Position numbers and translations under genes: made by a program. Of a stretch of 64,000 nt of DNA, positions 33,486 to 42,346 are shown piece by piece (positions within the stretch are counted from its first letter, which is position 1; each line of letters begins with the position of its first letter). Location of the stretch: contig NZ_JADJCO010000003.1 of NCBI RefSeq assembly GCF_016703145.1, positions 806,001-870,000 on the forward strand, written 5' to 3'. Source of the DNA: Ottowia sp. (GTDB lineage: Bacteria > Pseudomonadota > Gammaproteobacteria > Burkholderiales > Burkholderiaceae_C). The notes beneath the pieces are model-generated. The model searched no databases, had not been told where the DNA came from, and was given only the letters and a program-made list of their open reading frames with translations.

Positions 33486-35012
33486 TCAGCCCGCGCCGGC
33501 GGGTGTTGCCGGAGGCTCCGTCCAGCCGCCGCCCAGCGCCTTGTAGAGCTGCACTTCGTTGGCGCGCTGCGCCAGGCGCACCTGGGCCAGCGCCTGCTCG
33601 GCGGCGAACAGCGAGCGCTGCGCGTCCAGCAGGTCCAGGTGGCTGGCGATGCCGTTGCGGTAGCGCAGGTCGGCCAGGCGGAAGCGGTCGCGCTCGGCCT
33701 CGGCCTGGGCCTGCAGGGCGCTCAGCTGGTCGGCCAGAGTGGCGCGACCGGCCAGGGCGTCGGCCGCCTCGCGGAAGGCCGCCTGGATGGCCTTCTCGTA
33801 CTGCGCCACGGCGATCTCGCGCCCGGCCCGCGCGGCGTCCAGGTTGGCCTGGTTGCGGCCCATGTCGAAGATCGGCAGCGTGATGCCGGGCCCGAACGAC
33901 CAGGCGCGGCTGCCGCCGGAGCCGAACAGCCCGTCCAGGTCGCTGCTGACGCGGCCCAGGCTGCCGGTGAGCGTGATGCGCGGGAAGAAGCTGGCGCGCG
34001 CGGCGCCGATGTTGGCGTTGGCGCCGATGAGCTGCTGCTCGGCGGCGCGGATGTCCGGGCGGCGCAGCAGCAGGTCGGACGGCAGGCCGGCCGGCACCTC
34101 GGCGAAGGCGGGCAGCGTGGCGGCCGGTGCCGCCGCGGCGCTGGGCTGGCCCGGGTCGGCCGGGGCCTCGGGGGCGGCCATGGCCGGCACGGGCGGGATC
34201 AGGTGCGCCGGCACCGGCTGGCCGACCAGCAGGGCGAGCAGGTTGATGTCCTGCGCGCGCAGGCGCTGCTGCTGCGCGCGGGTGGCCTGCGCGCTGGCGA
34301 TCAGCGTCTCGGCCAGGCGCAGGTCCAGCGCCGAGGAGGCGCCGTTGTCGAAGCGCAGCCGGACCAGCCGCAGCGACTGCTCGCGCGTGCCCAGCGTGCG
34401 CTCGGCCAGGGCCAGCAGCTCGGTGTCGGTCTGCAATTGCAGCCAGGTGGTGATGACGCTGGCCACCAGGCTGATCTGCGCCGACTTGCGCGCCTCCTCG
34501 GTGGCGAGGTAGCTGGCCAGCGCCACGTCCTTCAGCGCGGCGACGCGGCCGAAGAAGTCGAGCTCCCAGGCCGACACGCCGATGCCCACGCTGTAGGTCG
34601 AGGCCACGCCGGGGCCGCCCGTCGCCGCGTAGGGATTGGGCGCCGAGCGCTGGCCGCTGGCCGTGGCGCCGAGGGTGGGGAACTGGTCCGCGCGGCGGAT
34701 CTGGTACTGCGCGCGCGCCTGCTCGATGGCCTGCACCGCCACGCGCAGGTCGCGGTTGTGGGCCAGCGCCAGCCCGACCAGCTCGCGCAGCGCGGGGTCC
34801 TGCACAAAGTCCTGCCAGGGCAGGTCGGCGGCGGCCACGGCGGCGCCCGCGGCCTGGGCCCCGGCGCTGTCGGGCCAGTCGCTGGCCACGGGGGCGGCCG
34901 GGCGCTGGTACGTGGGAACGAAGGAGCAGCCGGCCAGCGCGGCGGCCAGCGCCAGCGCGCCCAGGCGCCAGGGGCCGCGCGCGGGCGGGGATGCGGCGGG
35001 TGCGTGCGTCAT
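33486..35012 (-). CDS. RND efflux outer-membrane channel lipoprotein (OprM/NodT family)
   Basis: A 508-residue TolC-like outer-membrane factor. It has a lipobox (LAGCSF, Cys near 29), two outer-membrane-efflux repeats (about 75-290 and 300-495) with long coiled helices, and the motifs SAWELDFFGRV, LLRRPDIRAAEQQL and LTGSLG-V. A Pro/Ala-rich linker lies between the repeats. The start overlaps the pump stop by 4 bases (ATGA). It completes a three-part pump with the two upstream genes. Confidence 0.93.
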   Translation of the reverse strand: MTHAPAASPPARGPWRLGALALAAALAGCSFVPTYQRPAAPVASDWPDSAGAQAAGAAVAAADLPWQDFVQDPALRELVGLALAHNRDLRVAVQAIEQARAQYQIRRADQFPTLGATASGQRSAPNPYAATGGPGVASTYSVGIGVSAWELDFFGRVAALKDVALASYLATEEARKSAQISLVASVITTWLQLQTDTELLALAERTLGTREQSLRLVRLRFDNGASSALDLRLAETLIASAQATRAQQQRLRAQDINLLALLVGQPVPAHLIPPVPAMAAPEAPADPGQPSAAAAPAATLPAFAEVPAGLPSDLLLRRPDIRAAEQQLIGANANIGAARASFFPRITLTGSLGRVSSDLDGLFGSGGSRAWSFGPGITLPIFDMGRNQANLDAARAGREIAVAQYEKAIQAAFREAADALAGRATLADQLSALQAQAEAERDRFRLADLRYRNGIASHLDLLDAQRSLFAAEQALAQVRLAQRANEVQLYKALGGGWTEPPATPAGAG

Positions 35013-38000
35013 GAGCGATCCTTTGCGTTCGGGCCGGGGGTGCCCGTGCCGCCGTGCAGCGCGCGGCGTTCGTCCTCCGACAGGCCCTGCTCGGCGTCGT
35101 GCAGGTAGTGCTGGGCGGACTCGCCCGTGATGCCGGCCTGCGCCGCGTGCTCGGCGAAGCGCTCGCGCTGGCGCACCGAGCCCTTGAAGATGCCGCGCAC
35201 CACGACGAAGAACAGCGGCACGAAGAACACCGCCAGCAGCGTGCCGACGATGATGCCGCCCATCACCCCGGTGCCGATGGCGCGCTGGCTGGCGGCGCCG
35301 GCGCCGCTGGCGATGGCCAGCGGCAGCACGCCCAGCGTGAACGCCAGCGAGGTCATGATGATGGGGCGGAAGCGCAGGTGGGCCGCCGCCAGCGCCGACT
35401 CCAGCGCGCCCATGCCCTGCGCCTGCAGGTCCTTGGCGAACTCGATGATCAGGATCGCGTTCTTCGCCGACAGGCCGATGATGGTGATCAGGCCGACCTG
35501 GAAGTACACGTCGTTGGCCAGGCCGCGCCCGGTGATGGCCAGCAGCACGCCCAGCACGCCCAGCGGCACCACCAGGATCACCGCCAGCGGGATCGACCAG
35601 CTTTCGTACAGCGCGGCCAGCGCCAGCACCACCGCCAGGATGGCGAAGCCGTACAGCACCAGGGCCTGGTTGCCGGCCAGCTTTTCCTCGCGCGACTGGC
35701 CGGTCCACTCGAAGCCGAAGCCCTCGGGCAGCTTGCCCGCCAGCTGCTCCATCTCGCGCATGGCGTCGCCGGTGCTGAAGCCCGGCGCGGCGCTGCCGGC
35801 CAGGCGCATGGCCGGGTAGCCGTTGTAGCGCACGGTCTGCGCGGCGCCGGTGATCCAGCGCGTGCTGGCGAAGGCCGACAGCGGCACCGCCTGGCCCTTG
35901 CCGTTGAGCGCGGTGATCCGCAGGATGTCCTCCGGCTGCATGCGCGCCGGCGCGTCGGCCTGGATGATGACGCGCTGCAGGCGCCCCTGGTTGGGGAAGT
36001 CGTTGACATAGGCCGAGCCCAGCGACGCCGCGATGGCGTTGTTGATGGCGGCGAAGCTCACGCCCTGCGCCGCGGCCTGGTCGCGGTGGATGTCCACCTG
36101 CAGTTGCGGCGCGTCCTCCAGCCCGTCGGGGCGCACGCCGACCAGCACCTTGCTCTGCATCGCCATGCCCATGAGCTGGTTGCGCGCGGCCACCAGCGCC
36201 TCGTGGCCCTTGCCGCCGCGGTCCTGCAGGCGGAAGGTGAAGCCGGAGCTGACCCCCAGTTCGGGAATCGGCGGCGGGCTGAGCGGGTAGATGAAGGCGT
36301 CCTTCACTCCCGAGAGCGCGCCCATCGTGCGCCCGGCGATGGCGTCGGCGCCGTGCGCGGCGCCCTTGCGCTCGTCCCAGGGCTTGAGCGACACGAACGC
36401 CAGCGCCGCGTTCTGGCCCTGGCCGGAGAACGAGAAGCCCATCACCGCCACCATGCTGGTCACCTCGGGCTGCTGGAGGATGAAGTCCTCCGCCTGCTCG
36501 ACCACGCTCTGCGTGCGCTCCTGCGTGGCGCCCGGCGGCAGCTGCATGTTGACGATCATGTAGCCCTGGTCCTCCTGCGGCAGGAAGGACGTGGGCAGGC
36601 GCAGGTACATCCAGCCCACCACGGCGACCAGGGCCAGGTAGACCAGCATCAGCCGGCCGGCCCGGCGCAGCAGGCGCGCCACCACGGTCTCGTAGCCCTT
36701 GGCGGTGCGCGAGAAGCCGCGGTTGAACCAGCCGAAGAAGCCGCCCTTGTCGTGGTGGTGGCCGGCCTCGACCGGCTTGAGCAGGCTGGCGCACAGCGCC
36801 GGCGTGAGCGACAGCGCCATGAAGGCCGAGAAGAAGATCGACACCGCCATCACGGCCGAGAACTGGCGGTAGATGTTGCCCACCGAGCCCGAGAAGAACG
36901 CCAGCGGCACGAACACCGAGATCAGCACCGCCGTCACGCCGATGATGGCGCCGGAGATCTGGCCCATCGCCTTGCGCGTGGCCGCCAGGGGCGGCAGGCC
37001 TTCCTCGCTCATGATGCGCTCGACGTTCTCCACCACCACGATGGCGTCGTCCACGACGATGCCGATCACCAGCACCATGCCGAACAGCGTCAGCACGTTG
37101 ATCGACATGCCGAAGGCCAGCAGCGCGCCGAAGGTGCCCAGCAGCGCCACCGGCACCACGATGGTCGGGATCACGGTGTAGCGCCAGTTCTGCAGGAACA
37201 GGTACATCACCAGGAACACCAGCAGCACCGCCTCCAGCAGGGTCTTGACCACCTCGGTGATGGAGATGCGCACGAACTCGGAGGAGTCGTAGGGGATCAC
37301 CCACGTCATCCCCGGCGGAAAGTACCGCTGCAGCTCGGCCATGCGCTGGCGCACTTCCTTGGCCGCCGCCAGGGCGTTGCCGGTGGGCGAGAGCTGCACG
37401 CCCATGCCGGCGCCGGGCTTGCCGTTCAGGCGCGCGGCGGTGGCGTAGCTCTGCGCGCCCAGTTCGATGCGCGCCACGTCCTTCAGGCGCACCGCGCTGC
37501 CGTCGGCGTTGGCGCGCAGCACGATCTCGCCGAACTGCGCCACGGTGCCCAACTGGCCCGGCACCACCACGGTGGCGCTCATGCCCTGGCCCGCCGCCAG
37601 CGGCAGGTCGCCGATGGTGCCGGCCGCCACCTGGGCGTTCTGCTGCGTGATCGCGCTGGCCACGTCGGCCGGCGACAGGTTGAAGCCCTGCAGCTTGGCC
37701 GGGTCGATCCAGACCCGCATCGAGCGCTCGGCGCCGAACAGCTGCACCTGGCCGATGCCGGGCAGGCGCTGCAGCTCGGGCACCACGTTGCGCGACGCGT
37801 AGTCCGACAGGGCCGTCACGTCCGTGCCCGGATCGCTGGACGAAAGCATCACGAAGAGCAGGAAGTTGGAGCGCGACTTGTCCACCCGCACCCCCTGCTG
37901 CACCACCGTGGTGGGCAGGCGCGGGCTGGCGCGCGAGAGGCGGTTCTGCACATCCACCTGCGCCAGGTCGGCGTTGGTGCCCGGCTCGAAGCTGAGCGTG

Positions 38001-38269
38001 ATGGTGCCGGTGCCGTTGGCCTGGGCCACCGATTCCATGTACGCCAGGCCCGGCGAGCCGTTCATCTCGCGCTCGATGACCGAGAGCACGGCGTCCTCCA
38101 GCGTCTGCGCCGAGGCGCCGGGGTAGGTGGCCGACAGCACGATGGTGGGCGGCGCCACGCTCGGGTACTGCGCCACCGGCAGTTGGGTGATGGAGAGGGC
38201 GCCCAGCACCAGCATGAACAGCGCGATGACCCACGCGAAGATGGGCCGGTCGATGAAGAACTTCGCCAT
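35009..38269 (-). CDS. acrB: RND multidrug efflux permease (AcrB/MexB, HAE1 family)
   Basis: A 1086-residue inner-membrane proton/drug antiporter with 12 transmembrane helices and two large periplasmic loops. It starts MAKFFIDRPIFAWVIALFM, and the proton relay has paired Asp in GMVLVIGIVVDDAIVVVENV (TM4) and Lys in GLSAKNAILIIEFAKD (TM10). It is about 35 residues longer than AcrB because of a polar C-terminal tail after the last helix. It lies 15 bases downstream of the fusion-protein gene and overlaps the outer-membrane gene. The symbol is by family resemblance, not proven orthology. Confidence 0.96.
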   Translation of the reverse strand: MAKFFIDRPIFAWVIALFMLVLGALSITQLPVAQYPSVAPPTIVLSATYPGASAQTLEDAVLSVIEREMNGSPGLAYMESVAQANGTGTITLSFEPGTNADLAQVDVQNRLSRASPRLPTTVVQQGVRVDKSRSNFLLFVMLSSSDPGTDVTALSDYASRNVVPELQRLPGIGQVQLFGAERSMRVWIDPAKLQGFNLSPADVASAITQQNAQVAAGTIGDLPLAAGQGMSATVVVPGQLGTVAQFGEIVLRANADGSAVRLKDVARIELGAQSYATAARLNGKPGAGMGVQLSPTGNALAAAKEVRQRMAELQRYFPPGMTWVIPYDSSEFVRISITEVVKTLLEAVLLVFLVMYLFLQNWRYTVIPTIVVPVALLGTFGALLAFGMSINVLTLFGMVLVIGIVVDDAIVVVENVERIMSEEGLPPLAATRKAMGQISGAIIGVTAVLISVFVPLAFFSGSVGNIYRQFSAVMAVSIFFSAFMALSLTPALCASLLKPVEAGHHHDKGGFFGWFNRGFSRTAKGYETVVARLLRRAGRLMLVYLALVAVVGWMYLRLPTSFLPQEDQGYMIVNMQLPPGATQERTQSVVEQAEDFILQQPEVTSMVAVMGFSFSGQGQNAALAFVSLKPWDERKGAAHGADAIAGRTMGALSGVKDAFIYPLSPPPIPELGVSSGFTFRLQDRGGKGHEALVAARNQLMGMAMQSKVLVGVRPDGLEDAPQLQVDIHRDQAAAQGVSFAAINNAIAASLGSAYVNDFPNQGRLQRVIIQADAPARMQPEDILRITALNGKGQAVPLSAFASTRWITGAAQTVRYNGYPAMRLAGSAAPGFSTGDAMREMEQLAGKLPEGFGFEWTGQSREEKLAGNQALVLYGFAILAVVLALAALYESWSIPLAVILVVPLGVLGVLLAITGRGLANDVYFQVGLITIIGLSAKNAILIIEFAKDLQAQGMGALESALAAAHLRFRPIIMTSLAFTLGVLPLAIASGAGAASQRAIGTGVMGGIIVGTLLAVFFVPLFFVVVRGIFKGSVRQRERFAEHAAQAGITGESAQHYLHDAEQGLSEDERRALHGGTGTPGPNAKDRS

Positions 38270-38284
38270 GGCCTGGGGTTCCGG

Positions 38285-39577
38285 TCAGCGCGAGGCCGCC
38301 ACAGCCGGCGCCGAGGCGGCCCGCGGCGCGCCGGATGCTCCTGATTCAGGAGCTGTTGGCGCAGAATTGGCGCGGGCTGCGGCCTGTTTTGGCTGCCAAG
38401 GCACGGGTTTGACCACCTTGGCGCCCAGCATCAGCTTCATGGCGCCTTCCACCATCACCTGCTCGCCGGGCCTGAGGCCCTCGGTCACGATCCACTGGCC
38501 GTCCTTGGCGCCGCCGATCCTGACCTGGCGCGGCGCCACCTGGCCGCCTTCGCCCACCACCACCACGCTGTCGCCCTGGCCGCCGCGGGTGACGGCCTGC
38601 TGTGGCAGCAGGATGGCGTTGTCCAACTGCGCCTGCTGCAGGCGCACGCGCACGTACATGCCCGGCAGCAGCAGGCCGCGCGGGTTGGGCACCTCGGCGC
38701 GCAGGCTGACCTGGCCGGTGCCCGGGTCCACCGTCAGGTCGGTGAACAGCAGGCGGCCGGGCTCGCCGTAAGGCTGGCCGTTTTCCAGCAGCACCTCCAC
38801 GCGCGCCGCCTCGCCGCCGCCGGCGCGCGCCAGGCGGCCGGCCTGCAGGGACTCGCGCATCCGCAGCACCTCGGCCGCCGGTTGCGTGACGTTGATGTAC
38901 AGCGGGTTGATCTGCTGGATCACCGCCAGCTGCGTGCCTTCCGTCTGGCTGACCAGCGCGCCCTCGGTCACCAGCGAGCGGCCGATGCGCCCCGAGATCG
39001 GCGCCGTCACCGTGGCGTAGCCGCGGTTGATGCCGGCGGTGCGCACGGCGGCCTGGCCGGCCGCCACCTGGGCCTGCCCCGCCTTCTCGGCGGCGACGGC
39101 GGCGTCGTACTCCTGCCTGCTGACGGCGTTGACGGCCACCAGCGGCTTGTAGCGCGTGGCCGTGGCGCTGGCCTGCGCCAGCTGCGCCTGGGCCTGGGCC
39201 AACTGCGCCTGCGCGCTCTGCAGCGCTGCCTCGTAGGGCGCGGCGTCGATCTGGAACAGCGTCTGGCCCGCCTTCACGTCGCTGCCCTCGGTGAAGACGC
39301 GCTTCTGCAGGATGCCGGTGGCGCGGGCGCGCACCTGCGCGACGCGCGAGGCTTCCAGCCGGCCGGGCAGCTCGGTGCTCAGGCTCACGGTGCCGGGCTG
39401 CACGGTGACCACGCCCACCTCGGGCGGCGGCGGCGCCGCGCCGCCCGGCCCGCCGGCCTGCGGCCCGGCGTCCTTCTTGTCGCCACAGGCGGCGAGCGCC
39501 AGCGCCAGCAGGGCGACGGCCGCCGCGGGGCGCAGGCGGCGGGGCAGCGGGGAGAAGTCGGCTCGGAATTCGGGCAT
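38285..39577 (-). CDS. acrA: RND periplasmic membrane-fusion lipoprotein (AcrA/MexA)
   Basis: A 430-residue adaptor. The lipobox is LALAACGD (Cys near 29). A lipoyl/barrel-sandwich pair follows (ARATGILQKRVFTEGSDVKAG; GYATVTAPISGRIGRSLV) around a coiled-coil hairpin rich in Ala and Gln (about 105-165), then a beta barrel. It links the permease to the outer-membrane channel. The C-terminal segment from about WQPKQAAARANSAPTAPE is encoded by a dispersed repeat, extending the tail. It is divergent from the TetR regulator, with an AcrR-like operator between. Confidence 0.95.
   Translation of the reverse strand: MPEFRADFSPLPRRLRPAAAVALLALALAACGDKKDAGPQAGGPGGAAPPPPEVGVVTVQPGTVSLSTELPGRLEASRVAQVRARATGILQKRVFTEGSDVKAGQTLFQIDAAPYEAALQSAQAQLAQAQAQLAQASATATRYKPLVAVNAVSRQEYDAAVAAEKAGQAQVAAGQAAVRTAGINRGYATVTAPISGRIGRSLVTEGALVSQTEGTQLAVIQQINPLYINVTQPAAEVLRMRESLQAGRLARAGGGEAARVEVLLENGQPYGEPGRLLFTDLTVDPGTGQVSLRAEVPNPRGLLLPGMYVRVRLQQAQLDNAILLPQQAVTRGGQGDSVVVVGEGGQVAPRQVRIGGAKDGQWIVTEGLRPGEQVMVEGAMKLMLGAKVVKPVPWQPKQAAARANSAPTAPESGASGAPRAASAPAVAASR
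38337..38399 (+). repeat. Dispersed two-hairpin repeat, copy 8, in frame in the fusion-protein gene
   Basis: GCTCCT-gattc-AGGAGC keeps a perfect 6-bp stem although three bases in each arm differ from the usual GCTATT/AATAGC. GTTGGCGCAGAATTGGCG, CGGGCTGCGGCC and GTTTT follow. It is antisense to the gene. Confidence 0.8.
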
Positions 39578-39682
39578 GGTGGGTCTCGATCGAAAAGGGA
39601 TGGCCTGAGGCACGCACGGCGCCGAGGGCAGCGCGCCCAGGCGTTGACCAGGGTCAATTTCCTGACGGCCGACGGCCGCCGC

Positions 39683-39688
39683 ATTGTA
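39683..39688 (-). promoter_or_regulatory. Candidate -10 element of the RND operon
   Basis: TACAAT on the - strand, directly abutting the AcrR-type palindrome, so a bound repressor would block RNA polymerase. No convincing -35 at 17 bp is seen. Confidence 0.45.
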
Positions 39689-39710
39689 CATACATTCTTG
39701 AATGTATGTG
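39687..39710. promoter_or_regulatory. AcrR/TtgR-type operator
   Basis: ACATACATTC-TT-GAATGTATGT has perfect 10-bp arms (39688-39709) and lies between the divergent acrA and tetR-family genes. It closely resembles the 24-bp operator I recall for E. coli AcrR (TACATACATT ... AATGTATGTA). Confidence 0.88.
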
Positions 39711-39757
39711 TTAAAGTTTCCCACCATGCCGACCGCCGCTTTTCCCATCCTGGCGCC

Positions 39758-40390
39758 ATGATCCGCCGCACCAAGCAGGATGCCCAGGCCACCCGCAGCG
39801 CGCTGCTGGACGCGGCCGAGCGCGTGTTCCTGCAGCGCGGCGTGTCGCGCACCTCGCTCAACGACATCGCGCAGGCCGCGGGCCTGACGCGCGGCGCGGT
39901 GTACTGGCACTTCAAGGACAAGGCCGACCTGTTCAACGCCATGCTGGAGCGGGTGACGCTGCCGCTGGAAGCCGAGCTGGCGGGTCTGTGCGAGGGCGGC
40001 TGCGACCCGATGCGGACGCTGCTGGAGCGCCTGCGCGGCTCGATGCGCCAAATCGCGCAGGACGAGCAGACCCGGCGTGTGCTGACCATCGCCACCATGA
40101 TGGTCGAGCACGTCGAGGACCTGGGCCCCGTGCGCGAGCGCCACGTGCAGGTGGACCGCGCCAACGTGCGGCGCATGCAGGACGCGTTCGAACAGGCCGC
40201 CGCGCGGCGCGGCCTGGCGCTGCCGGGGCCGGCGGCGCAACTGGCTCGCGGCTTCTACGCCATGGTGCACGGGCTGGTCTACGGCTGGCTGCTCGACGGC
40301 GGGTTCGACCTGGAGGCGACCGCCGACACGGCCATCCGCGCCTACCTGCGCGGCATCGGCCTGGACCCCGCGCCGGCGGGGGCGCCGTAG
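39758..40390 (+). CDS. TetR/AcrR-family repressor of the RND pump
   Basis: A 210-residue repressor. The N-terminal helix-turn-helix is TSLNDIAQAAGLTRGAVYWHFKDKADLF (about 30-57), the AcrR/TtgR/MexL-type form. The ligand domain (about 65-200) is typical of TetR_C drug-sensing repressors. It is divergent from the pump operon and shares the intergenic AcrR-like palindrome, so it most likely represses the pump and itself until a drug binds. Symbol withheld because acrR, ttgR and similar names cannot be separated here. Confidence 0.92.
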   Translation: MIRRTKQDAQATRSALLDAAERVFLQRGVSRTSLNDIAQAAGLTRGAVYWHFKDKADLFNAMLERVTLPLEAELAGLCEGGCDPMRTLLERLRGSMRQIAQDEQTRRVLTIATMMVEHVEDLGPVRERHVQVDRANVRRMQDAFEQAAARRGLALPGPAAQLARGFYAMVHGLVYGWLLDGGFDLEATADTAIRAYLRGIGLDPAPAGAP

Positions 40391-40444
40391 CCCATCCTGG
40401 GGACCGCGCCCGTTTCTAGGATAATCACGTGTTTCCTGATTTAC

Positions 40445-40520
40445 GCGGCTGTAGCTCAGTGGATAGAGTATCGGCCTCCGAAGCCGAGGGTCGTGGGTTC
40501 GATCCCCGCCAGCCGCGCCA
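40445..40520 (+). tRNA. tRNA-Arg (anticodon CCG)
   Basis: A 76-base cloverleaf including an encoded CCA. The acceptor GCGGCTG pairs with CAGCCGC, the D arm has GTAGCTCAGTGG, the anticodon stem TCGGC/GCCGA encloses CTCCGAA (CCG, reading CGG), and the T arm has GGGTTCGATCCCC. GATAAT (40420-40425) upstream is a plausible -10. A terminator follows. No integrase is adjacent. Confidence 0.96.
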
Positions 40521-40533
40521 GATCCAGCGACGA

Positions 40534-40562
40534 AAGCCTTGGCTTGCGCCAAGGCTTTTTTT
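40534..40562 (+). terminator. Rho-independent terminator after tRNA-Arg
   Basis: AAGCCTTGGC-TTGC-GCCAAGGCTT is a perfect 10-bp stem followed by five T. Confidence 0.92.
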
Positions 40563-40572
40563 GCGTCCTTAT

Positions 40573-40636
40573 GCTACTTAATATATAGCTTGCGGCGCTT
40601 TATTCACGCTGGTTGGAGGCCAAAAAGATCAAAAAT
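40573..40636 (+). repeat. Dispersed two-hairpin repeat, copy 9
   Basis: GCTACTTAATATATAGCTTG, then CGGCGCTTTATTCACGC and TGGTTGGAGGCCAAAAAG. It lies between the tRNA terminator and the katA stop. Confidence 0.65.
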
Positions 40637-40664
40637 GATGTCGTGGTCGCCGGCGGGCAGCGGC

Positions 40665-42191
40665 TCACACCGGCAGCGCGGCGGACGAGCCCAGTGCCGG
40701 GTCGTCCTTCTTCGAATCCAGCGCCATCGCAAGGTCCAGCCCCAGCGCCTTGGCCACGCCGGCGCCGTAGGCCGCATCGGCCGCGTGGCAGTTGCGGATG
40801 TGGCGGAACTTGACGAACCCGGGCGCGTCGCCCATGGCGCGGGCGGTGTTGCCGAACAGCGCGTCCTGCTGCGCCGGCGTCATCAGGCGGAACAGCTTGC
40901 CGGGCTGCTCGAAGTAGTTGCTGTCGTCGTGGTTGAAGTTCCAGTGGTCGGCGTTGCCCGTGATCTTCAGCGGCGGCTCCCGGTAGCCGGGTTGCTGCTG
41001 CCATTGGCCGAAGCTGTTGGGCTCGTAGTGCAGCGCGCCGCCGTAGTTGCCGTCGACACGGCCCTGGCCGTCGCGGTGGTTGCTGTGCACCGGGCAGCGC
41101 GGCGCGTTGACGGGGATCTGGTGGTGGTTCACGCCCAGCCGGTAGCGCTGCGCGTCGGCGTAATTGAACAGGCGCGCCTGCAGCATCCTGTCGGGGCTGG
41201 CGCCGATGCCGGGCACCAGGTTGCCGGGCGCGAAGGCGCTCTGCTCGACGTCGGCGAAGAAGTTCTCGGGATTGCGGTTGAGCTCGAACTCGCCCACTTC
41301 GATCAGCGGGTAGTCGGCGTTGGGCCAGACTTTGGTCAGGTCGAACGGGTGCAGGCGGTACCGGTCGGCCTCCAGTTCGGGCATGACCTGGATGTACATC
41401 GTCCACTTGGGGAAGTCGCCGCGCGCGATGGCGTCGAACAGGTCGCGCTGATGGCTTTCGCGGTCCTGGCCGACCAGGGCGGCCGCCTCGGCGTCGGTGA
41501 GGTTCCGGATGCCCTGCTGGGTCTTGAAGTGCAGCTTGACCCAGAAGCGCTCGCCCCGCGCGTTGATGAAGCTGTAGGTGTGCGAGCCGAAGCCGTGCAT
41601 GTGGCGGTAGCTGGCCGGGATGCCGCGGTCGCTCATGACGACGGTGACCTGGTGCAGCGCCTCCGGCAGCAGCGTCCAGAAGTCCCAGTTGTAGGTGGCC
41701 GAGCGCAGGTTGGTCCTCGGGTCGCGCTTGACGGCCTTGTTCAGGTCCGGGAACTTGCGCGGGTCGCGCAGGAAGAACACGGGCGTGTTGTTGCCCACCA
41801 TGTCCCAGTTGCCCTCCTCGGTGTAGAACTTGAGGGCGAAGCCGCGGATGTCGCGCTCGGCGTCGGCCGCGCCGCGCTCGCCGGCCACGGTGGTGAAGCG
41901 GGCGAACATCTCGGTCTTCTTGCCGACCTGCTCGAACAGCCTGGCGCGGGTGTACTGGGTGATGTCCTGCGTCACGGTGAAGGTGCCGAAGGCGCCCGAG
42001 CCCTTGGCGTGCATGCGCCGCTCGGGAATCACCTCGCGCACGAACTGGGCGAGCTTCTCGTTCAGCCACACGTCCTGCGCCAGCAGCGGGCCGCGCGGAC
42101 CGGCGGTCAGGCTGTCCTGGTTGTCGGCCACCGGGGCGCCGAAGGCGGTGGTGAGGTGGGTCACGGGGCAGCGCTTGGCGTCATCGGTCAT
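40665..42191 (-). CDS. katA: Monofunctional haem catalase (small subunit, clade 3)
   Basis: A 508-residue cytoplasmic enzyme that breaks down hydrogen peroxide. The distal His61 is in RRMHAKGSGAFG, Asn134 is in GNNTPVFF, and the proximal Tyr is in RLFNYADAQRYR. Length and motifs fit the small-subunit NADPH-binding catalases. It is transcribed alone. The 155 bp upstream (42192-42346) are AT-rich around 42250-42300, where its promoter probably lies; I see no clear OxyR site. Confidence 0.96.
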   Translation of the reverse strand: MTDDAKRCPVTHLTTAFGAPVADNQDSLTAGPRGPLLAQDVWLNEKLAQFVREVIPERRMHAKGSGAFGTFTVTQDITQYTRARLFEQVGKKTEMFARFTTVAGERGAADAERDIRGFALKFYTEEGNWDMVGNNTPVFFLRDPRKFPDLNKAVKRDPRTNLRSATYNWDFWTLLPEALHQVTVVMSDRGIPASYRHMHGFGSHTYSFINARGERFWVKLHFKTQQGIRNLTDAEAAALVGQDRESHQRDLFDAIARGDFPKWTMYIQVMPELEADRYRLHPFDLTKVWPNADYPLIEVGEFELNRNPENFFADVEQSAFAPGNLVPGIGASPDRMLQARLFNYADAQRYRLGVNHHQIPVNAPRCPVHSNHRDGQGRVDGNYGGALHYEPNSFGQWQQQPGYREPPLKITGNADHWNFNHDDSNYFEQPGKLFRLMTPAQQDALFGNTARAMGDAPGFVKFRHIRNCHAADAAYGAGVAKALGLDLAMALDSKKDDPALGSSAALPV

Positions 42192-42346
42192 CGTGGGCTC
42201 CTGAGGGGTGGAAGGGCGGTCGGGGCGCCGCGATCGGCGGCCGACGGATGAATGTTAGCCAACGAATATCAAGCCATGAATTCGATAGTATTTATTGGGC
42301 TCATAGCCTGTGCGCATCGCCCCGGCCTGCGCGGGCGCGTGCACCT

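Noticed and set aside
35054..38344. A 1096-codon open frame on the + strand opposite acrB
   Set aside because: Antisense of a fully recognised AcrB-type gene. The composition (His, Gln, Arg, Ala) is that of a reverse-strand shadow.
40445..40520. tRNA-Arg as an integration site of a genomic island
   Set aside because: No integrase, no partial tRNA repeat downstream and ordinary core genes on both sides.
42252..42310. A further degenerate dispersed repeat upstream of katA (GATAGTATTTATTGGGCTC...CATAGCC)
   Set aside because: Only short resemblance to ATAGC and CGCGGGC. The stem and spacer are not present, and the AT-rich stretch is more simply the katA promoter region.
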